This document shows positions 23,466 through 32,085 of a DNA stretch of 64,000 nucleotides, piece after piece (position 1 is the first letter of the stretch; each line of letters starts with the position of its first letter). The stretch covers positions 434,001 through 498,000 of the forward strand of contig NC_012796.1 of the NCBI RefSeq assembly GCF_000010665.1, in the 5' to 3' direction. A program made the translations under genes and the position numbers. Source of the DNA: Solidesulfovibrio magneticus RS-1 (lineage in GTDB: Bacteria; Desulfobacterota; Desulfovibrionia; Desulfovibrionales; Desulfovibrionaceae). The notes below the pieces were generated by a model. The model worked only from the letters and a program-made list of their open reading frames with translations. It searched no databases and was not told the origin of the DNA.

Positions 23466-24683
23466 CTACAGGCCCGGGGGCAGCAGGAGGCAGCGTCCGG
23501 GGCCGCCGCCCGGGACCAGGGACGTGAAAAAGTCCAGGGGCAGGGTCGGGTAATCGGCGTTTAAGCGGTGTCGGGCGGCTCCGGCCATCCGGCTGAAGGC
23601 TTCGAGCTTGTCGGCCACGCCGGCGGCGTCGGCCACAAGCCTGTTGTGGTGGAGGATGGGGGCGTCCAGGGCCAGGACGGCGGCCCCGGGATGGCCTTCC
23701 AGGCGTTCGTGCAGGGGCCGGACGTAGCGCGGTCCGGGCGTGGCGTCGGTGCGAAAAAGGCGCAGTTGCCAGTCCGGCCACAGCCCGTGGCCGACCTTGG
23801 CCCAGCCGGGGGCGGGATAGAGGGTCAGGCGCGGGAAATAGGCGGCTCCGGCTTCCGGACAGGCCATGATTCTGACGACGGCGGCGGCGAAACCGGGGCC
23901 GGGCCGTTCGTCGGGGTCCAGGGACAGCACCCAGCCGGGCGGGCAGGCGGCCAGTAGCGCGTTGCGTTGGGCCGCGAAATCCCCGGCCAGGGGCCGGGCC
24001 AGGTGGCGCACGGGAATGTCCAGGCGGGCGGCGGCTTCGGCGGCCGGGGGGATTTCGGCGGCGTCCCAGACGATGACCGCCTGGCAGGCCAGGCCCCTGG
24101 CGGCCTCGAAAAAAGTGCCAAGAGCCGGTTCATCGGCCCGGGCGAGCAGGGCCAGGGTCGGGAGGGGCCGGCTGGTCGGCGTCGGGCCGGGATCGGGCAG
24201 GAGCCGGCCGGCGGTCAGCAGCCGGCGGACCCGGGCCAGGGAATTGGCCTCGCCGGTCTCGGCCGGTTCGGGGTTGACCGTGACCAGGGTGTTTTCCGGG
24301 GCAAGGCCTTTGGCCCACAGCAGGTGGCACACGGCCTGGACCGAGGCGTCGGCGACGAGCTGGGCCGGCCCACCCGGCTTCAGCCAGGGCACCCGTCCGG
24401 CGGCCAGGGACTTCCGGGCGATGTCCGGCGCGAGGCAGACGACGTCCAGGCCTGTATTTTCCGGCAGGGCGGCGGCCAGGGCGGCGGCCAGATCGCCGCT
24501 GCCAAGGCCGAGCAGGGCGACGCGCCGCCGTTCGCCCAGGGCGCGCAGGACGCGGGCGGTCCGGGCGGCGGTGGCTTCGGGCGCGGCGGCTGGCGGCGGG
24601 GGGACCGCCTGGCCGCTGCCGAGCCGCCAGGCCAGCACTTCAGCGCTGTAGGTGAAAAACGGATGCGGTGCGGCGGCGATCAT
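23466..24683 (-). CDS. family 2-like glycosyltransferase, probably flagellum-linked
   Basis: A 405-residue protein. The C-terminal half resembles WaaE/KdtX-type GT2 enzymes: AAQRNALLAACPPGWVLSLD then a DPDERPG motif (DxD-like), FPRLTLYPAP, WPDWQLRLFR and VRPLHERLEGHPG. The N-terminal half (about 30-180) has a Rossmann-like VALLGLGSGDLAAALAAALP and is otherwise unassigned. The start is uncertain: ATG 24683 (MIAAAPHPFF) is preferred, but in-frame ATGs exist upstream. It follows fliS on the same strand, suggesting flagellin or filament glycosylation; surface polysaccharide is the alternative. Confidence 0.7.
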   Translation of the reverse strand: MIAAAPHPFFTYSAEVLAWRLGSGQAVPPPPAAAPEATAARTARVLRALGERRRVALLGLGSGDLAAALAAALPENTGLDVVCLAPDIARKSLAAGRVPWLKPGGPAQLVADASVQAVCHLLWAKGLAPENTLVTVNPEPAETGEANSLARVRRLLTAGRLLPDPGPTPTSRPLPTLALLARADEPALGTFFEAARGLACQAVIVWDAAEIPPAAEAAARLDIPVRHLARPLAGDFAAQRNALLAACPPGWVLSLDPDERPGPGFAAAVVRIMACPEAGAAYFPRLTLYPAPGWAKVGHGLWPDWQLRLFRTDATPGPRYVRPLHERLEGHPGAAVLALDAPILHHNRLVADAAGVADKLEAFSRMAGAARHRLNADYPTLPLDFFTSLVPGGGPGRCLLLPPGL

Positions 24684-24872
24684 GGCCCAAGCTAGCGTGG
24701 CGTCGCTCCGGCGACAAGCCCGGGACGCCATGTCCCGGGTTCCCGGATTTGGGCAAAACGGCACGGGCGGCGGCCCTATGCGGGACAAACCGCCATGCCT
24801 GCCCTTGGGAGAGGCCGGGCAAAGGCCCTTGGCCGCGACGCCGGTTTATGGGCGGCTCGTGTCGGGTCCCTT

Positions 24873-24891
24873 AAAAAATACGAGCGTATTT
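24873..24891 (-). terminator. intrinsic terminator downstream of fliS
   Basis: On the minus strand AAATACG and CGTATTT pair around a 2-base centre and run into further Ts. It lies about 70 bases beyond the fliS stop in an AT-rich patch, unusual for this GC-rich window. Confidence 0.5.
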
Positions 24892-24959
24892 CTTAATAAA
24901 AATTATTGGTTGAGTCTGTTGTCCGCGAATTGTCCTGTAGGCTTTTCGTGGACGCGAAA

Positions 24960-25709
24960 CTAGCCGGTGGCGCGTCCCTGGGAATAGGCGGCCATGGCCC
25001 GGCGTACCGGGGAGATGGCTGGCCGGGGCGTTTCAATGACAACCGGTGCGCTGGGGGCGGCTTCCTGGTCGGCTTCGACGGCTGTGTCCGCAGGCGGCGT
25101 GGCCGAGGCCACGGGCACTTCGGGGCGTGTGGGCGCGGCCGGGGGCGTCGTCACGGCTGCCGCGACGGCAACGGCGGAGGTGGGCGCGGCCGGCCGGACC
25201 TGGGCCAGGGGCCGTGTCGTCAGACCGGGATGCGGCAGGGAAGCGCCACCCATGACCGCGCCGAGATGGTTGCGGCCAAGGGGTGCGGCCGTGACGCCGA
25301 CCCGGGTGTTCTGGGTCGCCTCGGTAGGCACGGCTTTGGTGGCCACCATGGCGTTGGCCTCGACAAAGGCTTCGCGCAGGCCGGTTAAGATGCCCACCAC
25401 CTCGTCGATCTTGGTCACGTCCATCTTGAGGTTGGCGGTAAGCAGGCGGGAGCTGCAAAAGAAATAGAGCTTTTGCAGTCGTTCAGCCAAGTCCCCGCCC
25501 TTGTTGACGTTAAGCGACCCTTGCAGCTCGGACAAAATGTCCAGGGCCTTGGAGATGAGGATGCCCTTTTGGGCGTAGTTTTTTTCGGCGATGCGTTCCT
25601 TGGCCTGATGCAGGAACTTGAGCGCCGCGTCGTAGAGCATGATGACGAGGTCGCCCTGGGTGGTGGTGGACACCTGGGTCTGGAGGTAAGTCTTGACGGC
25701 GTTTTGCAT
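24960..25709 (-). CDS. fliS: flagellar export chaperone FliS with long C-terminal extension
   Basis: A 249-residue protein. Residues 1-125 are a normal FliS: MQNAVKTYLQTQV, DLVIMLYDAALKFLHQAKE, LDILSELQGSLNVNKGGDLA, LYFFCSSRLLTANLK. FliS binds the flagellin C-terminus in the cytoplasm and delivers it for export. Residues 126-249 are an Ala/Pro/Thr-rich, probably disordered extension, nearly doubling the family length of about 130. ATG 25709 follows GGGAGAG. It lies 39 bases after fliD in one operon. Confidence 0.9.
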   Translation of the reverse strand: MQNAVKTYLQTQVSTTTQGDLVIMLYDAALKFLHQAKERIAEKNYAQKGILISKALDILSELQGSLNVNKGGDLAERLQKLYFFCSSRLLTANLKMDVTKIDEVVGILTGLREAFVEANAMVATKAVPTEATQNTRVGVTAAPLGRNHLGAVMGGASLPHPGLTTRPLAQVRPAAPTSAVAVAAAVTTPPAAPTRPEVPVASATPPADTAVEADQEAAPSAPVVIETPRPAISPVRRAMAAYSQGRATG

Positions 25710-25748
25710 GGAGCTCTCTCCCTTTGCATGCTTATCGGCAGGAACGAA

Positions 25749-27440
25749 TTAATCTGAAGAGAGCTGCTTGATTTGTGACTCAAGTTGGCTTTGCATCTGG
25801 TCGTAGGTGCCGAGCATGGAATCGACCTTGGCGAACCGCTTTCGCAAGTTGCTGGCATAGGTCGATATTCGCCGCTGTTCGTAGGCGATCTTGTCATCGA
25901 TCATGGCGGTGATGTCGTCGTAGTTGTCGTCGAGAATGTGCAGCGGGCCATCCTGGCTGTCGGTCAGTTCCCCGAGCAGATCGCTTAATTGTCCGGCCTT
26001 GCCCTGCTTGAGGCCGACTTCGCCGGTGTGGGTGCCGGGGGTGGTGTCCACGACCCGGATGACCATGCCGGCTTCGTCATAGCCGTGGGCGCCGGTGATG
26101 AGGTTTGAGTTGCTGTTAAACATCGCGGCGTGACCGTTTATCGTGGCGGCGGTGATCTTGCCGCTGGCGTCCGTGGTGTAGGAGAGCTTGTAGGTGCCGT
26201 TCTTGGTGGTGTTCTTGATGTAGGAGGAGATGGAAAAATCGGAAGAACTGGTGCGGCCTACGTACTGGGCGGCAAAGAGCTGGCCCACGGCGTCGGCGTT
26301 TGAGGCCAGTACGGCGTCGAGGACGTCGTCGTCGATGACCAGCAGCCCTTCGGTGGTCGATCCCTGCTCGGCGTCGGTGAGAATGCCCAGCTGGGACAGG
26401 GTGGAATACTTGTCCTGATCGTAGTCGAAGCCCACGCCAAGCCCGGCTACGGCGCTCTTGAGATTGGTGTCGATGAGCTGGATGCCGTAGTTGCCGGTGA
26501 GCAGCGAGGCCTGCTGGGTTGTGGAGTCAACCCGGCTGATTTCTTGGATCTTCGTGCGCACGAGGTTGACCTGCTCAACGAAGGTCTCGATTTTTTCCTT
26601 GATGGCGTCGGTGTCCGTGGTGGTGACCACGGTGGCGGACCCGGTGCTCTTCAGCGTCATGGTCAGGCCGGGGATGAGATCCGTGACGGAGTTGGTTTCC
26701 CGGGTAATCCAGGAGCCTGAGGCGGTCGGCCAGCCGTCGAGCTTGAGCTGGGCGCTGGCGTTGGAGGTGATGGTGCTGAAATCGCTGTTGCCGAAGCCGG
26801 ACAGGGTCGAGTTGCTGGCGATGACCAGGCTCGCCGTGGAGCCGGTGTCCATGCCGCGCAGCTGCAGGTAATACTTGGAACCGTCGTAGGAAACGCTGGC
26901 CTTGACCCCGGGATTGCTGGGATCGTTATTGATGATGCTGGCCAGATCGGTCAGCGTGCAGTTGGCCCCGACGGTGTTGGAATAGGTGACGCCCTTGTAG
27001 GTATAGGCAAACATGGCGTCGGAGCTTGAGGAATTGATGTCCGTCGAGGCGCTGGCGTAGCCGGTGGCGGTGACCATGGCTTTGGCCGTGGCCAGACGGT
27101 TGACCACGACCTCGTGGGAACCGTTTTCCGCCCCGGCCCCGGCCACGGCCGAGACCACGGTGGAATCCGAGGAATCCACCGCCTTGGTCATGAACTCGTC
27201 CATGCTGTCCATGTCCTCAAGGCTGGTCTTGAGGGTCAGCATCTGAGTGTTGAGTTCTTGGAAGGCGGCCTGCTTGTCGGTCCAGGATTTTTTCCAGGTC
27301 TGCAGGCTCGTGATTCGTGATTGCTCGACTTGGACGAGCTTTTTGATCATCGAATCGAAATCGGTACCGTTGCCCAGGCCCGAATAGGTGATCTGCCCCG
27401 AGGTGGTGATCGGCGAATAACTGCTGACGGTGTTCGACAT
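25749..27440 (-). CDS. fliD: flagellar filament cap protein FliD (HAP2)
   Basis: A 563-residue cap protein that folds flagellin subunits into the growing filament tip. The N-terminal FliD domain has GLGNGTDFDSMIKKLVQVEQSR; the middle is Ser/Thr/Gly-rich and surface-exposed; the C-terminal FliD domain ends with the coiled coil YEQRRISTYASNLRKRFAKVDSMLGTYDQMQSQLESQIKQL. Length is within the family range. ATG 27440 follows GGGGGAG. A sigma54-type promoter lies about 55 bases upstream, and fliS follows. Confidence 0.95.
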   Translation of the reverse strand: MSNTVSSYSPITTSGQITYSGLGNGTDFDSMIKKLVQVEQSRITSLQTWKKSWTDKQAAFQELNTQMLTLKTSLEDMDSMDEFMTKAVDSSDSTVVSAVAGAGAENGSHEVVVNRLATAKAMVTATGYASASTDINSSSSDAMFAYTYKGVTYSNTVGANCTLTDLASIINNDPSNPGVKASVSYDGSKYYLQLRGMDTGSTASLVIASNSTLSGFGNSDFSTITSNASAQLKLDGWPTASGSWITRETNSVTDLIPGLTMTLKSTGSATVVTTTDTDAIKEKIETFVEQVNLVRTKIQEISRVDSTTQQASLLTGNYGIQLIDTNLKSAVAGLGVGFDYDQDKYSTLSQLGILTDAEQGSTTEGLLVIDDDVLDAVLASNADAVGQLFAAQYVGRTSSSDFSISSYIKNTTKNGTYKLSYTTDASGKITAATINGHAAMFNSNSNLITGAHGYDEAGMVIRVVDTTPGTHTGEVGLKQGKAGQLSDLLGELTDSQDGPLHILDDNYDDITAMIDDKIAYEQRRISTYASNLRKRFAKVDSMLGTYDQMQSQLESQIKQLSSD

Positions 27441-27493
27441 GGTGCTCCCCCGGCGGCAAAAAATTCCTGGCGGCAGGACTTCGTCACGTCAGG

Positions 27494-27509
27494 AGCAAGG
27501 CGGATGCCA
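27494..27509 (-). promoter_or_regulatory. sigma54-type promoter of fliD-fliS
   Basis: On the minus strand TGGCATCCGCCTTGCT matches the -24/-12 consensus (GG and GC separated by exactly 10 bases). It sits about 55 bases before the fliD start, as expected for middle-class flagellar genes in Desulfovibrio relatives. Confidence 0.75.
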
Positions 27510-27520
27510 ACTGCGAGGGG

Positions 27521-27543
27521 CCGGACCGCCCGGGGCGGTCCGG
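27521..27543 (-). terminator. GC-rich hairpin after the flagellin gene
   Basis: CCGGACCGCC and GGCGGTCCGG form a 10-bp stem around CGG, 17 bases past the flagellin stop. There is no T tract, so it may stabilise the abundant flagellin mRNA rather than terminate by itself. Confidence 0.55.
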
Positions 27544-27559
27544 CCGGAAGCGTCGCTTA

Positions 27560-28453
27560 TTAACCGCCGATGAGCTGCATGGCCATCCGAGGCATGGAGT
27601 TGGCCTGGGACAGCATGGCCACCGCCGACTGGGTGAGGATCTGGTTGCGCACGAACTGGGTCATTTCCGTGGCCACGTCCACGTCGGAGATCTGGGACTC
27701 GGCGGCCTGGAGGTTTTCGGACTGGATCTGCAGGTTGGAGATGGTGTTCTCCAGGCGGTTTTGCAGGGCGCCCAGGTTGGCGCGGATCTTGTCCTTGGAC
27801 ACGATGGCGTCGTTGATGGCTTCCAGGGCCTTCTGGGCCATTTGCTGGGTGGAGATGCTGCGGCCGTCGTTGCCCGAGGCGGCGCCGATGCCCAGACCCA
27901 GGGCCGAAGCGGTGGAAGTGCCGATCTGGACGTAGTAGTAATCTTCCGAAGATTCGTTGCCGGACCCGAAGTGCACCTTGAGCTTGCCGCTGGAATTGAT
28001 GCCGGCGCCGCTGTGGGTCGAGCCGGACAGGTTACCGTTGAGCAGATAGATGCCGTTGAAGTCCGTGGCGTTGGCGATTCGGGTGATTTCCGAGGCCATG
28101 GCTTGGTATTCCGAGTCGATGATGAGGCGCTGGTCCGAGGTGTAGGTGCCGGTGGAGGCCTGTTCGGCCAGTTCCTTCATGCGGATGAGCTTTTCGTCGA
28201 TGACTTGGAGCGCGCCGTCCGCGGTCTGGATCATGGAAATGGCGTCGTTGGCGTTGCGCACGCCCTGATTGATGGAAGCGATGTCCGCGCGCATGAGCTC
28301 GCGAATGGCCAAGCCGGCGGCGTCGTCGGCGGCGCTGTTGATGCGCAGCCCCGAAGACAGACGCTGGGTCGAGGTGGCCAGGGCGGAGTACGAGTTGGAC
28401 AGGTTGCGGGCCGCGTTGGCGGCCATCAGATTGCTGTTAATGGTAAGAGCCAT
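27560..28453 (-). CDS. fliC: flagellin
   Basis: A 297-residue filament subunit. The N-terminal D0/D1 region (MALTINSNLMAANAARNLS, LSSGLRINSAADDAAGLAI, NDAISMIQTADGAL) and C-terminal D1/D0 region (LGALQNRLENTISNLQ, ISDVDVATEMTQFVRNQIL, AVAMLSQANSMP) are canonical. The variable D2/D3 centre is short and Ser/Gly-rich, giving exposed residues for possible O-glycosylation. ATG 28453 follows AAGGAGG. It has its own sigma28 promoter and is bounded by terminators on both sides. Confidence 0.97.
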   Translation of the reverse strand: MALTINSNLMAANAARNLSNSYSALATSTQRLSSGLRINSAADDAAGLAIRELMRADIASINQGVRNANDAISMIQTADGALQVIDEKLIRMKELAEQASTGTYTSDQRLIIDSEYQAMASEITRIANATDFNGIYLLNGNLSGSTHSGAGINSSGKLKVHFGSGNESSEDYYYVQIGTSTASALGLGIGAASGNDGRSISTQQMAQKALEAINDAIVSKDKIRANLGALQNRLENTISNLQIQSENLQAAESQISDVDVATEMTQFVRNQILTQSAVAMLSQANSMPRMAMQLIGG

Positions 28454-28552
28454 GGTTGTTTCCTCCTTGAATGCGACGGGCGTCCTTGCCCTTGTGTCAT
28501 CCGCCGGCCGTGGGCCTTCGGCCTGGGTGGCGGATTGTGCCTCTTTGCCTTC

Positions 28553-28580
28553 ATATCGACGCCGTAAAACGCGTTCTTTA
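28553..28580 (-). promoter_or_regulatory. sigma28 (FliA)-type promoter of flagellin
   Basis: On the minus strand TAAA (28577-28580), a 16-base spacer and GTCGATAT (28553-28560) match the FliA consensus TAAA and GCCGATAA. It lies about 100 bases before the flagellin start. Confidence 0.7.
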
Positions 28581-28603
28581 GGCCGGGCTCCGGGCGAAGC
28601 GAC

Positions 28604-28625
28604 AAAAAAAACCGGCTCGCGCCGG
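28604..28625 (-). terminator. terminator of the eight-gene signalling operon
   Basis: On the minus strand CCGGC, loop GCGA, GCCGG is followed by eight Ts (28604-28611). It lies 31 bases after the glycosyltransferase stop and just upstream of the flagellin promoter, insulating the two units. Confidence 0.8.
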
Positions 28626-28655
28626 CGGGGAAGGACTGGGAAGAGGCAGGCCGCG

Positions 28656-29573
28656 TCAGGCCCGGGAACGGCTGCGCCGCCAATCGGCCAAAAGGGCATC
28701 CAGACCGGCCTGCCGGCCATGGCGGAGCTGGAAATCCCGGATCAGGGCGTTGGCCCGAGCCTGGGCGGCGTCGATGCGGGGCAGGCCGAGAGGGGTCAGG
28801 CAGCCGTCGTCGTCCAGGCGATGGTGGTAGTGGAGGATGGCCGCGTCCTGGTCGTGCTCCGGGCGGTAGCTGGCCGGGCGCAGATGGGTGGGGAAATTGA
28901 GCCGGTCGGGCAGGTGGCCCGGGGGGAGGCCCAGGTCGATCAGGGCCAGGGCCAGGCCGACCTGGTCGGCGTGCTTGGCGTAGGGGCCAAGAAGCCGGGC
29001 GTTTTCCAAGGTGAAATGGGTCCACTTGAGCCAGTGCGGTCCCACGGCGGCCAGGGTTTCGCGGTCAAAAAGCGTTACCCCGCCGTTCAAGTTGGCGGCC
29101 AGGGTCTGGCCCGGGCCAAAGCCGGCCGGGGCCGTGGCCGCGTCCCGGGGCAGGCCGGCCGCCCGCAGCAGGGCGAGCAGCAGCGGCAGGGGCGGCGCGG
29201 CCGTGTCCACGATCTTGCCCCGCGCCCCCGGCCCGGGCAGTTCCCGGGACAGATCCCCGGTCACGGCCACGTCGGCGTCGAGCAGGGCCACGTGGTCCGC
29301 CCCGGCCAGGGCCTTGGAGCGCAGTTGCGTCAGCTTGTTGCAATAAGGTGAGGCGGCCGCGCCGTAGGGTTTGGTCGGGACGGCGACCACGCTCAGGCCG
29401 GCCAGGAAACGGACAAAGTCCGGGGGGTGCTCGCCCACCAGATGCACCTGGACGGCCTGGGGCGTAACGGTGCCCGAGCCAAGCAGGGTGGCCAGCAGGT
29501 TGAAGGCCTGGAGGCGGAATTTCGGCTGGGCGTCCACCACGAAGGACACGGCCAGGGAGGCGGTCACGGGCAT
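28656..29573 (-). CDS. GT-A fold glycosyltransferase, possibly acting on flagellin
   Basis: A 305-residue cytosolic enzyme. AVSFVVDAQPKFRLQAFNLL opens a nucleotide-sugar fold, and HVALLDADVAV carries the DxD metal site. LAANLNGGVTLFDRET and YHHRLDDDGCL resemble acceptor and late motifs of GT8-like or LPS-type transferases. The specific family is uncertain. ATG 29573 follows GGGAGG, 11 bases after the SPOR gene. Being last in an operon that ends at the flagellin promoter, it may modify flagellin, though that is inferred from position only. Confidence 0.75.
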   Translation of the reverse strand: MPVTASLAVSFVVDAQPKFRLQAFNLLATLLGSGTVTPQAVQVHLVGEHPPDFVRFLAGLSVVAVPTKPYGAAASPYCNKLTQLRSKALAGADHVALLDADVAVTGDLSRELPGPGARGKIVDTAAPPLPLLLALLRAAGLPRDAATAPAGFGPGQTLAANLNGGVTLFDRETLAAVGPHWLKWTHFTLENARLLGPYAKHADQVGLALALIDLGLPPGHLPDRLNFPTHLRPASYRPEHDQDAAILHYHHRLDDDGCLTPLGLPRIDAAQARANALIRDFQLRHGRQAGLDALLADWRRSRSRA

Positions 29574-29584
29574 GGCTTGCCTCC

Positions 29585-30703
29585 CTACCGGCAGCGCAGC
29601 CGGGGAATGTCGCTGGCCGCCACGGGCGTGACGAGGGGGGCCACGCCCGTGGCGGCCATGACTTCGGCCCGGGCGGCGGCAGCGGCCCGGCGGTCGCCGA
29701 AGCGGCCGGCCAGCACCCGGTAACGGCGTTTGCCGTCCTTGTCCGACATGGCCAGACAGGCCGGCAGGCCCTGGGCTCGGAGTTTGGCCGCCTGGGCGGC
29801 GGCGTTGTCCGCGTCGGCAAAAAGGCCGGTTTGCAGGGCCAGATAGCCGGCCGCCGGTTCGGCCTTGGGAGACGGCGGGGTTTTGGGGCGCGGTTCGGCC
29901 TTGGCGGGCCCCGGGGGGGGGGACGGTGGGGCCGAGGTGTTGGCCTGGCCGGCCGGTGCGGCGGCCGGCGTGGTCGTTTGGGCCGCAGTCGGGACGACCG
30001 GCCGGGCCGTCTGGTCGCCGGGCTCGGCCGGGGCGACGGGCGCGGCCGCCAGGGCGGGAAGGGCCGGAGCCGCCTGCGGGGCTGCCGGAGGGGTCTGGGG
30101 CGCGGCCACGGGGAGCGCGGGTTCGGGGCGCGGCGCGGCGGCAGCGGCTTTGACCGCCGCCTTGGCCCCTGGGGCCGTTGGCATGGCGGCCGGCGGCGAC
30201 GCGGCGGCCTCGGCCGGCCGGCCGGCCACCTGGAAGCGGGCCACGGCCGGCTGGCCGCCCGGCGGGATCAGGGTCAGCGTCCACTCCCCGGCGGCCACGG
30301 GCAGGCCGGCAACCAGGGCGTAGGCAGCCACGGCCGGTTCTCCCGGCCGGGCCGCCGCCTGCCAGATGTCCTGGGCTGTCCCGCCTTCGGGCAATGGCCG
30401 CGTCAGCCGGACGGCCACGACGACGGGAGCTTGTCCCGCCTCGCCGGAGACAACGAAGCGGCAGCCAAGGCCCCGGTCCGCAGCGCCCACGGCCTCGCCC
30501 AAGCGCACATCCCTGGCCGCCGGCCAGCCCTCGCCCGGGACGGTGTCCCGGAGAAGCGCCCCGCACACCAGGGCGGTCACGGCCGGGGAGGCGTCGGTCC
30601 CGGCCCGGGCGTATCCGGACGACAGGCCCAGGCACAAGGCAGCCAGCAGGCAGGCGAGGGGACGCATGGACATGGCGCGGGGCGACGTCGCGGCGGCGGT
30701 CAT
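29585..30703 (-). CDS. SPOR-domain envelope protein
   Basis: A 372-residue exported protein. A signal peptide (RPLACLLAALCLGLSSGYARA) is followed by a globular region (about 35-140, with a C-x(25)-C pair that could form a disulfide), a 150-residue Ala/Pro-rich linker, and a C-terminal SPOR domain (YLALQTGLFADADNAAAQAAK, RRYRVLAGRFGDRRAAAAARA) that binds denuded peptidoglycan. ATG 30703 overlaps the preceding stop (ATGA), favouring it over the internal Met codons nearer the signal peptide. Its place among cytosolic signalling genes is unusual. Confidence 0.8.
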   Translation of the reverse strand: MTAAATSPRAMSMRPLACLLAALCLGLSSGYARAGTDASPAVTALVCGALLRDTVPGEGWPAARDVRLGEAVGAADRGLGCRFVVSGEAGQAPVVVAVRLTRPLPEGGTAQDIWQAAARPGEPAVAAYALVAGLPVAAGEWTLTLIPPGGQPAVARFQVAGRPAEAAASPPAAMPTAPGAKAAVKAAAAAPRPEPALPVAAPQTPPAAPQAAPALPALAAAPVAPAEPGDQTARPVVPTAAQTTTPAAAPAGQANTSAPPSPPPGPAKAEPRPKTPPSPKAEPAAGYLALQTGLFADADNAAAQAAKLRAQGLPACLAMSDKDGKRRYRVLAGRFGDRRAAAAARAEVMAATGVAPLVTPVAASDIPRLRCR

Positions 30704-32067
30704 TGGCCCAGGTGGGCCAGCAGGCGCCTGGCCGGTTCGTAGCCTGGGTGGCGTTTGAGGGTTTGGGCCAAAAATTCCCTGGCAGCGGGCAGATCGCGGC
30801 AACGGTGGTAGGCCGTGGCGATGTTGTAGCCCACGGTGGGCCCTTGGAGGAGGAGGTCGGGATCGAGCTTGAGGGCCTCCTCGAAGTGGGTCAGGGCGGT
30901 ATAGTAGTCCTTGCCCTCGGCATGGGCCACGCCGAGGTTGTAGCGCAGGCCGGCGTCGCTGGGGGCGATGGACAGGGCCTTGCGGTAGTTCTCCGCGGCC
31001 TCGCGCCAGTTGCCCTGGCGGCGCAGCAGGATGCCACGATTGTTGAACATCCACAGATCCTTGGGGCCAAGGGCCTCGCCCTTGGCCTCGATGGCCTCGG
31101 TGACGAAGCGCAGGGCCGTTTCCTGGTCGCGTTCGCCGATGCGTTTGGCCATTTCCATCAGGGCGTCGCTGACCATGTCCGAGGCGACCTTGCCCACCAC
31201 CTTGCGGGCCTCCTCGAAAAAGGCCCGGGCCTTGTCGTTCTCGCCCAGGTCGAGATACGCCTCGCCGATGACCGCCTTGCGCTCGAAATTGAGCGGCGAC
31301 AGCTCGTCCAGGCGGGTCAGGCAGGCCAGACGCTTGGCGTCGTCGCCGGTCTGCGTGTAGACCTCGACCAGGCGCTTGAGGGGTTCGATATAAAGCTTCT
31401 CGGCCCGGGCCGCGTCCTTGTAATGGCTTTCGGCCTGGGCGTGATCGCCCTTGGCCAGGGCCACGTCGCCAAGAAGCAGGTGGGCTTTTAAGCTGTCGGG
31501 CTTGATCTCGAAGGCCTTGGCCGCCACCCGCGCGGCCTGATCCAGGTCTCCGGCGGCGAGCAGGGCGGCGGCCCGGTCGAACAGCACCCCGAGCTGGTTG
31601 TTGGGGCGCACCGCAAAGGCGCACTTCTCCACCAGGGCATTGGCCGAAATGGGTTTGGTGATGCAGCTGTCGGCCCCAATCTCGTGGGTGAGCACCAGCT
31701 CGTCCCGGGAAAGCTCCACCGTGGTCACCACAAGCCGGATCTTGTCGCCGTAGAGGGTTTTGAGGGTGCGCACCGTCTTTAAGCAGGCCGTCTGGCGCAG
31801 GCGGCGCTCCAGAAAGACCAGCAAGGGGACGGGCAGCCGATCGGCGATCTTGGCGGCCAGGGTGGCCACGTCGTCGTAGTCGGCCACCTCGCGCAGCACG
31901 GTTTTGACGTCCACGCGCAGGGCGCCCAGGGCGTATTTGAGCTGGCGCACGAAGCTGTCGTCGTCGGTGCAAAGGACCGCCAGTCCGCCTTCGGCGAAAT
32001 AGTCGGCCACGATGCGCTCGTAGCGTCGGGCCGCTTGTTCGGCCCGCAATTTGACGGCATTGGGCAT
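30700..32067 (-). CDS. pseudo-receiver fused to TPR repeats
   Basis: A 455-residue cytosolic protein. Residues 1-150 have a receiver-like fold (LAVLCTDDDSFVRQLKYAL, IRLVVTTVELSRDEL, GADSCITKPISANAL), but the strand that should carry the phospho-acceptor aspartate reads LLVFLERRL, with none. The C-terminal 290 residues contain about seven TPR-like repeats, the clearest being NWREAAENYRKALSIAPSDA and YYTALTHFEEALKLDPD. It is likely a scaffold rather than a phospho-switch. ATG 32067 follows AAGGA; the stop overlaps the SPOR gene start. Confidence 0.8.
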   Translation of the reverse strand: MPNAVKLRAEQAARRYERIVADYFAEGGLAVLCTDDDSFVRQLKYALGALRVDVKTVLREVADYDDVATLAAKIADRLPVPLLVFLERRLRQTACLKTVRTLKTLYGDKIRLVVTTVELSRDELVLTHEIGADSCITKPISANALVEKCAFAVRPNNQLGVLFDRAAALLAAGDLDQAARVAAKAFEIKPDSLKAHLLLGDVALAKGDHAQAESHYKDAARAEKLYIEPLKRLVEVYTQTGDDAKRLACLTRLDELSPLNFERKAVIGEAYLDLGENDKARAFFEEARKVVGKVASDMVSDALMEMAKRIGERDQETALRFVTEAIEAKGEALGPKDLWMFNNRGILLRRQGNWREAAENYRKALSIAPSDAGLRYNLGVAHAEGKDYYTALTHFEEALKLDPDLLLQGPTVGYNIATAYHRCRDLPAAREFLAQTLKRHPGYEPARRLLAHLGQ

Positions 32068-32085
32068 GGGCTAGGGTCCTTGGGG

